This document shows positions 19,291 through 27,366 of a DNA stretch of 27,366 nucleotides, one piece after another. A program made the position numbers and the translations under genes. This DNA comes from Podila epigama (taxonomy: Eukaryota; Mortierellomycota; Mortierellomycetes; Mortierellales; Mortierellaceae). The stretch is taken from positions 2,947-30,312 of the forward strand of contig JAAAVE010000054.1 of NCBI GenBank assembly GCA_015679605.1. Reading direction: 5' to 3'. The notes beneath the pieces were generated by a model that did not search any database, was not told where the DNA came from, and worked only from the letters and a program-made list of their open reading frames with translations. Position 1 is the first letter of the stretch. Each line of letters opens with the position of its first letter.

Positions 19291-22200
19291 ATGAAAAGGT
19301 TCCATATTATACTCGCAGTCTTGCTGCTGGCCATCGCCTTTTGTTTTGCTCAAACCAGCAAGAACAACTCTACATCGTCCGACGTGGATGCCACGCCCAC
19401 CAACGAGGATGCGACACTTCCTGATGCGTACGCTGAAATTCATGACGACCAGGATGAAGATATGAATCCAAGGATTCAAACTGTTGGAAAGAAGGTATCA
19501 ATGCACCTCAAGCAACCTCATAACAAGAAGAAAAAAAAAAAAAAAAACACCACTATCACCATGGCATGGTTTCACCAAAAGGAGAGAAAAAAAATTATAA
19601 TTTCTCACACTCATTGCCTATTATCTATTTCACTGGGATCCGTAGAAACATCGCCTTCACAAACAGCGCAAGCCCACGCACCCCCACCGACAACATCCCC
19701 ACCGCGAGCACAAGCATGGTGACCACCGTACTCCTCATCACAATACTGGCGGTAAACGGCCCCCTCATCCCAAGCATAAACACAAGCACAGCAAAAATAA
19801 ACACAAGCACAGGCGTCATTGCCGCAAGCGCAAGTGTCCCGTTCCATTAGTTTGTCACCCTCCCAAACCCTGTCCAACTAGAGCACCGATTATCCTACGA
19901 CCTAGCCCAACACCGTATGTGCCCACGATATCACACCCCAAGGCTGACCCACCAGCTGATGTACCCGCAAAAGTCATTACTGCTCTCCTGGAACTCGTTC
20001 AGCAACTACAAACCCGTCAGGACATTGCACTTGACGCGGTCAGGAAAACAACCCAAGCTATCACCACTGCAGTGACAAACGGAGACAATCCTCAGGACAT
20101 TCTTATTCTGACACAGAATGAACTCCAAAAGGCTCTGGCTGAACTCGCTCAGGCCAAGGTTGACACAGAACACCTCAACCGCTTGATCAGGACTCTGGGA
20201 CAATCCTATGACATCATGGATAGTAACTGCAAGGCTCAAATAGCTCGGCTCATGGAACAGCTGAACCACGCACTGACAGACAACAGGGCTTGTCAAGCAT
20301 CGCGCAGTCAAACCCAAGATTCGAAGGATGCTCTTGATTCTTGCACCAAATCGTTGAGAGACTATCAGGACAAGTACATGGGCATTCAAGTTGAATTGCA
20401 ACAATCTCATGAAGGAACGGCCAAACGAAATCAGGAGTTGGTTGAATGCAATACCAAATATCGTACATGGTACGTACTGCCCAGAAAAAAAATGCTTGAA
20501 TAACAATAACAAGATATAGACCAACCAACTTCATGATGAACGAGTTACCCCGCAAGCTAACCTCACCATCACCACAAAAATGTCCTCCCCCTTTACTCTT
20601 CCATCTTTTCCCAGTCAAGGACAACTCGATATTCAGAAAAATGCCCCCAAGGATACATGTATTACAGAACTTGACATTTGCAAGGCTGAACGACAAGCAG
20701 CTCAAACCTCTGCCAACACTAGCAAGACAGAGTTGCAAACCTGTCAGAATCGTGAGGAGCAATGTCGGGAGAGAGCAAAGGCAACTGATGCAGAAAACGC
20801 TCAAAAGCTCGAGCAATTCAAGCATGATCTGGACGCTTGGTATGTTGGTGTACTAAACCAAATGTCGCATAAAGTTGAAATTCCTCTCACCGTCTTTAAT
20901 CTCACTCTCCTTTTTCCTTGCTTGCCCTTCTTTTAACATTCTGCCCCCCTTAATAGTCGGAAGGAACGAGATGCAAAAGTTGAGGGCGAAAAGAAATGTC
21001 TTGCTGAGGTTGCAACAAAGGGTACAGCTTGTCAACAAAGGCTCTTGGACGCTGACAAGAACACACAAAAGTGTAGGGCTGACTTGGATCAAGCGACCAA
21101 AGTCGAGCAAGCGTGCAAGACTAGCCTTGACGAATGCAACAATAACAATGCAGCATGCAACACTAAGCTTGGCAATGTAGGCAACACCGACAATGGCTGC
21201 AGCAAGGACCTCGAGGTCTGCAGTAGGGCCGCTCAGCAATGCAAGATCGATCTAGACAAGGCAAACAGCTCAGAGAGTGTCTGTAGGAAGGAGCTCGAAG
21301 TCTGTAACAATGCCAACAATGCATGCAAGAACAACCTTGACGAAAGCAATTACAGTACTGCGAAATGCAAGACCGACCTAGACCACACCACCAACATTGA
21401 GCATATTTGCAGGAAAGACCTCGAAAGTATAACAAACGAAGAGATTGTATGCCGAAAGGAGCTGGACGACGCGAACAACACCATCAAAGAGTTGAGAAAG
21501 GGGCTCATTCACCCAACCGAGCCTCAGAAGCAAAATGACACTGCCAATTGTAGACCAGACATCGAAAAGATTCTCGCGATCACCTCAAATGAACTTCAAC
21601 GGTGCCTGAAGCGAGAGCTAGCATGCGATGAGAGGGCAAGATCCAATTCAGATGAAACTGTTGAAAAGTTGAAAGCCTGCGAGGATCGAGAAGCACAACA
21701 GTACGTGATAATCCTGTACAGAACATCAACACTGGAATGTGCACAAGAAAAAGAGAAAGAGAAAAATATCTAATTTACGTCTTCCATTCACCTCAATCCA
21801 CTATAGTCGTACTGACCTGAACGTCTGCACTGAGAAAGAACGGTCATGCAGAGAAACCACCATCGTGAACGGTTCAGAATGTCACAAGAAGCTAGATGAA
21901 GCCAAAGATGAAGAGCACCACTGTAAAGAGGCACTAAAGGTTGTCGTCGTCTCTGAACAACAGTATAAGACACAGTATGAAGCCTGTGCTGCCAAGAACA
22001 CCACTTGTACCAGTGATTTGGAAAAATGCAAGGCGGAGGCAAAGGCTCGCCTCATAACAAAGGGTAAACCAGTTATCCCAACGGATCCGCTCTGTGAGAC
22101 GGAACGAAAAGAGTGCCTCGCGCGGGAAATGGCTTGCGAGGATAGAGCGAGAACTGGCTTGACCGAAATGGTGGAGAAACTCAAGGAGTGTGAAACCAAG

Positions 22201-24017
22201 AATATGCGAAGGTATTACGATTTGAGTCCACATTACAGAAAAGAGCACTGTCTCCAATGTACATACATAGTACTTACCAAAACTGACACCGTCTTCTACT
22301 ACCCTTTTTATGCCTAATAGTGAAAAGGATCTCCTCAATTGCAATGAACTCAAAGGAAAATGTGAGGGAACCCTTGTTAGCAACGGCGACAAGTGTCAAA
22401 AGGATCTGTATGACGAACATAATATCAGTGTGGAATGCAAGAGCAAGTTGGAAGAAGAAACCAGGGTTAGAGAGCAATGCGCGAGGGAAAAGGACTCCTG
22501 CACCACCGTAAAGGATTCCTGTATCGCTGAGAAGGATCTGTGCAGCAAGGACAAAGGCATTTGCGAAAAGGAACGTCAGGTGCAACTTGAACACGAAAAG
22601 CAACATGAGGAACAAGCACGAGCCAACTTGGCTGCAGTGGAAGAAAAGCTCAAGGAACAGGAAGGCAAGAACGCTCAATGGTAATGTAGACAACGGGGCC
22701 GAAAGTTCATGGTTCTGTTGTTTTGTTGCACAAGGTCCTCTCTTTGCTAACATCCACATTTTCAATTTGTAGTGAGAAGGATCTCAAGGACAGCATCGAA
22801 CTCAAAGGAAAATGCGAAAAGACTCTTGCTACCGATGGGGAAAAATGCCACAAGGACCTATACGATGAGCACACAGCTGGACAGGAATGCAAGAACAAGC
22901 TTGAGACCGAAATCAAGAATGGAGAGCAATGTCGCGCGGAAAAGGACAGCCACATCGCAGAGAAAGAATCTTGTATCAAGGAAAGGGATAGCTGCACTGC
23001 TGAGAAGCAAGTCTGCATCGAAGAGAAAGGCGCCAGCAATGCTGAGAGAGAAGCTTGCATCAAGGAAAAGAATACTTGTGGCACAGATCTCGAAGAGTGT
23101 TTCGCTCGAGAAAAGACTAACGAGGAACGAGCTCAAGCAAACTTGGCCGAGATTAATGAGAAACTCAAGGAATCTGATGCCAAGAACACTCAATGGTAAT
23201 TGAATGTATTCGTTGTGACCCAGAAGCCATGGTTCTGTTTTCCTGTCTTTATTTCTCACAACGGTATCAACCGTATTCTTTCCCCTCTTTTGTATCTCTC
23301 TGTAGTGAGAAGGATCTTGTGGACTGCAAGGACCTCAAAGGAAAATGCGAGGCAACACTCACGACCGAAGGCGAGCATTGTCAGAAGGAACTATATGACG
23401 AACGAACAAGCAAACAGGCATGCACGAGTAAACTGGAAGAAGAAACGAGGAATGGAGAACAATGTCGCAAAGACAGAGATGCTTGCGTTGTTGAGAAGGA
23501 ATCATTGGCAAAGGATAGAGATTCTTGCTACATCGATCGTTCGGCTTGCATTAAGGACAGAGACCAATGCATCACCGAGAAGGATTCACTGACAAACAAT
23601 AAGGATGCTTGCCACATCGAGCTGGATGCTTGCATCAAGGACAGGGACCGGAATATCGCTGAGAAGGACTCGTTAGTGAAAGACAAGGATGCCTGCTACA
23701 TCGAGCGGGAGGTCTGCTTCAAGGATAAGGACCAATGCGTTGTTGAGAAAGAGTCCCTTTCGAAAGAAGCCTGTAATATCGAGCGGGAGGTATGTTTCAA
23801 GGATAGAGACCGTTGCTTCTCCGAGAAGGGTTCAATGGTGCAAGAAAAGGATAACTGCTTTATCGAGAGAGAAGTATGCTTCAAGGACAGGGACCATTGT
23901 TTCGCCGAGAAGGAATCTTTAGCAAAAGACAGAGAAACTTTCTTCATCGAACGAGAAGTGTGCTTCAAGGACAGAGACCATTGCTACGCCACCCGAGATA
24001 GATGCCAAGTAAATTGA
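19291..24017 (+). CDS. Secreted His/Lys-rich, cysteine-heptad coiled-coil repeat protein (unrecognised family)
   Basis: I do not recognise this gene. Exons 19291-19494, 19646-20469, 20615-20839, 20957-21700, 21807-22211, 22321-22680, 22773-23195 and 23306-24017 join in frame to 1298 residues. Residues 1-20 are a clear signal peptide (MKRFHIILAVLLLAIAFCFA). Residues 21-68 are acidic/polar, 69-132 basic with about 18 His (KHKHKHSKNKHKH), then Pro-rich to about 175. From there to the end the protein is charged, heptad-like coiled coil in which Cys recurs at 7 or 14 residues, for example CSKDLEVCSRAAQQC. Exons 4-8 share a module with one 11-residue Cys step (KCEKTLATDGEKC) and exons 3-7 share an end like ERAQANLAEINEKLKE. 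Introns 2-7 are all phase 2; four of six junctions split a Cys codon, TG|T. A secreted, disulphide-linked rod for wall or matrix is the best guess; no catalytic motif is seen. Confidence 0.82.
19646..19838 (+). other. His/Lys-rich segment of the secreted coiled-coil protein
   Basis: The first 64 codons of exon 2 encode about 18 His with many Lys, Arg and Pro, ending in a HCRKRKC cluster. Repeated cacaag-type codons at 19781-19815 generate KHKHKH and KHKH. Such stretches bind divalent metals or acidic polymers; either is inference. The exon 1-exon 2 splice (phase 0, GTATCA donor, CCGTAG acceptor) decides this frame, and no stop interrupts it. Confidence 0.65.
23487..23984 (+). repeat. Six tandem 84-bp units encoding 28-residue Cys-heptad repeats
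   Basis: Units at 23487, 23571, 23655, 23739, 23817 and 23901. Each encodes four heptads of the form xxEKxSL-xKDxDxC-xIExxxC-xKDRDxC. The fourth unit is 78 bp, having lost two codons between SLSK and EAC. The last two lose or keep individual Cys (ETFF in the sixth). Units 3-6 share EREVCFKD almost exactly, so expansion is recent compared with the exon duplications upstream. Confidence 0.88.
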
Positions 24018-25484
24018 TGGTGATTTGGGGTTTAGAAGCATAGCCGACACATCATGCTAGATAGAGTAACTTTTACAAATATAGTGACTATATCAAGTAG
24101 TCCTTTTCACGCCAACCAGTGCAACACAAGTCCAGCAACTCTTGCTGCATACAAGGGTGTAAACAAAAGTGGATGTTTGAGGTGAGGCAGGGTTCCACGA
24201 TTGGAACAGCAACGCGCTTGATCCATGATATAGTGCAATCGACTAGGTGGCAAGGAAGTGAATATCTCCTAACAAGCAAAAAAAAAAATCTAGAAGAGGC
24301 AACTGATTCCCACAAGCACAAAATGCTCCTAGCGAATGATTGGCTGCTAGTAACGTTGTCTCCTGAGAAAAAAAAAAAAAATTCTCTCCTCAGGGCGTTT
24401 GATGCATGTGCGGTTATCTGATTAAAAAAAGAAAAGAGTTTACCCTCGCCCTTCCTAGGGACTGTACACTTGCAACTGCAAGAGAGCCTGAATCGCGACT
24501 CGAATCGACGGAGATTGTTCAAGAACTTGGTGCAACCCGAGCAAGAAATACCAACCATGGCACCACAGGGACAGGACGTGAAAGATAGGGCCAATAACAA
24601 AGAAAAGGTTTGTTTTTCAAAAAGGTAGCGTTTGCTCAGTGATCCCATTAAGCACTGAAGGTAGCAAAAAAGGCATCTGCATCGATAGATTGCATTTACC
24701 AGATTTCATATGAGGAACTGACAATTAAGACGCGTCGCTGTTGAGGCGAAAATCGCTAGGCGTCAATGTATGCCGTTGGAGCGCAGTGTCTACACTCACT
24801 CGCAAAACGCTGCCTGGCGTGGCAGACACAATGGACATGACGACTCGAATCTAGCCCTGACTCCCATTTTCTTCCAATTGATCACACAAGTTGAAATAAT
24901 GGACTTGCCTCTTCCTTCCACATTCACCACAGTGCTCTCCTTGGTTACAACAGCTCAGCCTTGGGTTGATGCCCCATAGAGTTCTTTTGTGCTACGAGTT
25001 TCGCTATGATTAGGTATTAAAACTGTCGCAATAACACGAACCTTTGAGAAGGAGCATATTGCTACAAATATTGGAAATGACATAGTCTCTATTCTGCATC
25101 CTATTCTTGAAGGCCCTCGTGGTATCGTTGTTTCGTTCACAGATGGAGAAGAGTGGGGTTTGCAGATGCTATAGGCTGAATGGACGTGCGAAGGTAATGC
25201 AAACCTGAACGATGAGAATGGAGGATAAAAGGGATTGGATGTCGTGTCATGTATGTGCTCGCCTTCTTCCATCATTGGTCGCGAATAGATCGTCCCACCC
25301 CTGAACCAAACAAATTGATACTCTAAAAGAGTGCCCTGGAACGTGTGAACATGACAGGGATGGTGACATGCAAAGACTCTTCCGTGCATAGAAAATACAT
25401 ACCTCACAGGATACAAAAAGAGTGCATGCTGTTCAATGTTCTTTTATTTTTTTCTGAAGTGTATTTGTTCATGGGTCACTTATT
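24018..25484. other. Spacer with unrecognised coding-like fragments
   Basis: No complete gene is supported. Several plus-strand stretches look coding but lie in different frames: about 24171-24285 (MFEVRQGSTIGTATRL), 24469-24610 (QLQESLNRDSNRRR then QGQDVKDRANNKEK), 24655-24748, 24745-24979 (ending LPSTFTTVLSLVTTAQPW) and 25010-25174 (TFEKEHIATNIGNDIVS then GPRGIVVSFTDGEEWG). Stops and frame changes separate them. They could be exons of one unrecognised gene or a decayed copy. A 153-residue minus-strand frame overlaps the last part (24955-25416) and looks like its shadow. Confidence 0.3.
25443..25448 (-). terminator. Poly(A) signal AATAAA of GST gene
   Basis: Minus-strand AATAAA about 37 bp beyond the stop at 25485, followed by more distal sequence without a competing hexamer. 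Confidence 0.5.
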
Positions 25485-26444
25485 TTAGTAGACAAATTGA
25501 TGCACTTTGATCCAGTAATTGCGGATGACTTGGTCATCAAACGCATCCAAAAAGCCCTCCTCAAAGTCCTTTGGCGAACATGCATTGAACCAGACCATGC
25601 TCGATGCAAGTACAAAGTCGGCCCATCCAGCTAAGTTTATCAAGATCAAGCAGGAGAAAGGGTTAAAGCATGTCAGTTTCACTGCTACTTCAGTAACAAT
25701 AGGATCATGCACATGGAAATCAAAAATCATTGTGGACAAGGATACATACGATGCGATCCGAGGATCCATCCACCACCGCGGAGAGCGGTATGGATGAGGC
25801 CAAGGCTCTCTCTCAATTCACGAAGGTTCTCTGTCCGGTCACCGGCGATGAGATGGTAGGGCCGACCAGAGCTCTTTTCACGCGAAGTACGGAAGTAGTG
25901 GGCATTGGGTTCATCTTGCATGTCGTACATGTCCTGGTAAACCATTCGTTGAATGGATGGATGCACCTTGGACTGAACATACGACTCAAAAAATCGCTGC
26001 AAGTTCTTTTCCGATGGAGAAGATCCAAACAACAAGGGGCGGTCTGGAAACTTTTCCTCCAGATATTCTGCGATCGCAAAGCTGTCTGTCAAACCCTGTC
26101 CGTTCTCCATCACCAGCGTTGGGACTGTTGGCGCTGTGACGTTTGGACTGGTAGTCGAAAGATGAAGGAACCTCATAGACGGTTGATTAGAATTGATTCG
26201 GTTGACAGACCGTTTGCTTTGTTGGGTGACGATCGCAGAGATTGTTTTGTGAACAAAAAAAAAAAAAAAAGACTTACCATGTCGTGGGAATGGTAGTGGG
26301 GATTTCGAGGAATGTCAGAGGGAGCGACTCGTAAGGCACGTTCTTGTAGTGCAGCGCAAACTTTGCACGCCAGACAGCGGGCGAGAAGGACACTTGACGT
26401 GTCTTGCTGTCAACAAGTTCAAACAGTTTCAAGGCGATTGTCAT
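25485..26444 (-). CDS. Glutathione S-transferase, etherase-like (GTE/LigE type)
   Basis: Exons 26444-26278, 26147-25750 and 25630-25485 give 236 residues. The N-terminal thioredoxin-like domain has LFELVDSKTR, then FSPAVWRAKFALHYKNVPYE, the S-P-x-x-W-R motif of LigE-type and fungal etherase-related GSTs, with Ser as the likely glutathione-activating residue. APTVPTLV supplies the cis-Pro and GLTDSFAIAEYLEEKFP the glutathione-binding segment with the D-S pair. The all-alpha C-terminal domain ends in GWADFVLASSMVWFNA, including the conserved ADF cap. It would conjugate or reduce electrophiles in the cytosol. The first acceptor is uncertain: CTACCAG|T gives TTCPNVTAPTVP; an upstream AG (TATGAG|G) would add eight residues. 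An open extension upstream of this ATG is F/L-rich and derives from an A-rich leader, so it is not used. Intron 1 holds a 17-base homopolymer. Confidence 0.87.
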
Positions 26445-26587
26445 GATATTTTGTGTGCTTTGTGAACGGGTATTGCAGGTTGGAGGTGATTGAGAGCGTG
26501 AGAAGAGAACGAGAGTGAGAAAAAAAAGAAAAGAAAGGAAAAAGAAAAGAGAAAAGAGAAACGAGATGATCATGAATGATGTCTATA

Positions 26588-26595
26588 CTTTATAT
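26588..26595 (-). promoter_or_regulatory. TATA-like box of GST gene
   Basis: Minus strand ATATAAAG, about 145 bp upstream of the GST ATG. The A/T-rich leader between them is typical of the window. Confidence 0.35.
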
Positions 26596-26816
26596 GACCT
26601 GTCCGTTGCAGGTCGCGGCTGTAACATGGAGGGGTGGGAAAGTCTTTTTAGTTCTTGAGCACTTCACTGTTGACATTGTTGTTTTTGAGGGAGGGAGGGG
26701 CGAAATTTCATCCCATTCATGCATGTCCTTATCCGTTGGGCCTATTCCCGTCCTTGCTTGTTCAGTACCCGCCTATGCCGTGATGTTGATAACGATGCAG
26801 AGAACGATGAAGGCAA

Positions 26817-26844
26817 TTATGGCTGCCCTATTATGGCTGCCCTA
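26817..26844 (+). repeat. Tandem 14-bp duplication
   Basis: Two exact adjacent copies of ttatggctgcccta (26817-26830 and 26831-26844). It lies inside the coding-like fragment ending at 26877, where the two copies are read in different frames because 14 is not a multiple of three. Confidence 0.85.
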
Positions 26845-27366
26845 TTTAAGTTGCAAGAGAAAGAGAGGGACATGTAGCAAGAACCTGACATGTTCAACAA
26901 CTTGAGACTTGAGAATTTTGAAGGTAACATTGACCACCTTTTTGAAAGATATCCTTCCTATTCTCCATTGCTGTTGTCCCATTAGATCTCGCTCTAGTCG
27001 GAATGGGGGCCCATTGTTGCGAACTGTGCCTCGAACATCGCTCGATCTTGCCATGTTTTGGGCGATGCACAATTCATGCAGATGAACGAACATGATACCT
27101 AGAATAACCCCCTTACCCTTGTGCCTCCCCTTCCCCTGGGTCAATTCGAGGCTTTTGTTTTAGCTCCCACGCACCTTACGTGAACAGCACAGAAATCCAC
27201 TGCAAAAAGGTCAGTCATGAATACTGTGCCCGTGATCTTTTCCCTTCACATCCTGTCGAGTGATTGTGTAAACCAGGACGTGCAGTTTTTTTGACAGAAA
27301 GCAAAAATGACTGGATGGATGAACACGTTTCAATTGAGAGCGCCTTTTTTTTTTTTTTTTTTTTTT

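Larger units (their letters stand above)
26445..27366. other. Terminal spacer with GST promoter and a coding-like fragment
   Basis: Begins with the GST promoter: A-rich leader and a TATA-like ATATAAAG (minus strand, 26588-26595). On the plus strand an open stretch ending at TAG 26877 reads RLCRDVDNDAENDEGNYGC then MAALFKLQEKERDM and looks coding, but I recognise no family and find no partner exon. A minus-strand frame (26842-27144, 100 residues) is also unrecognised. The window ends in 22 T. Confidence 0.35.

Noticed and set aside
19566-19850. 94-residue plus-strand frame rich in Thr/Ser/Asn
   Set aside because: It is the +1 reading of the His/Lys-rich exon; the chosen frame is continuous with the 824-bp exon and the signal-peptide exon.
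23306-24017. CRISPR-like regular repeats
   Set aside because: The 84-bp units are in-frame protein repeats without constant repeats and unique spacers, in a eukaryotic gene.
24955-25416. 153-residue minus-strand open frame
   Set aside because: No recognisable domain, and its opposite strand contains the more protein-like segment ending at 25174.
26445-26573. Hydrophobic N-terminal extension of the GST
   Set aside because: F/L-rich sequence from an AG-rich leader; cytosolic GSTs start near the LKLFEL motif.

Overview
The window reads as nuclear DNA of an early-diverging filamentous fungus. Genes are split by short GT-AG introns (51 to 244 bp), A/T homopolymers of 10 or more bases recur in introns and spacers, and two F-box/leucine-rich-repeat genes sit side by side. 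The protein flavour is closest to Mortierellomycota/Mucoromycota, most likely a Mortierella-type fungus; this is inference from style, not a database match. The window begins with 20 A and ends with 22 T, so it may be a complete short-read contig that broke at homopolymers.

Layout: positions 457-14220 carry minus-strand genes: two F-box/LRR proteins (457-2259, 2617-4152), a secreted alpha-N-acetylglucosaminidase (GH89) whose 3' end is scrambled by a perfect 51-bp inverted repeat (4418-6940), a large ubiquitin-specific protease with a PCNA-binding-like PIP box (8766-12095, perhaps starting at 12226), and a seven-exon TatD-type nuclease with a mitochondrial-looking presequence (12517-14220). 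A 268-bp gap then separates it from a divergent plus-strand run: a thioredoxin-UBX fusion (14489-15776), a fungal amino-acid permease (16469-18381) and an eight-exon secreted protein of 1298 residues (19291-24017). A minus-strand glutathione S-transferase (25485-26444) follows. The remaining spacers hold weak coding-like fragments only.

The most novel item is the 19291-24017 gene. It has a signal peptide, a His/Lys-rich basic segment, then about 1100 residues of predicted coiled coil in which cysteines recur at 7 or 14 residues, with one 11-residue step per module. It grew by duplication of symmetrical phase-2 exons, most of whose junctions split a TG|T cysteine codon, and by 28-residue tandem repeats in its last exon. 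I know of no described family like it.

Splice sites were placed by hand from reading frame, GT(or GC)/AG ends and family conservation. For the multi-exon genes every exon length closes in frame, which is good support, but there are no transcripts here to confirm them.
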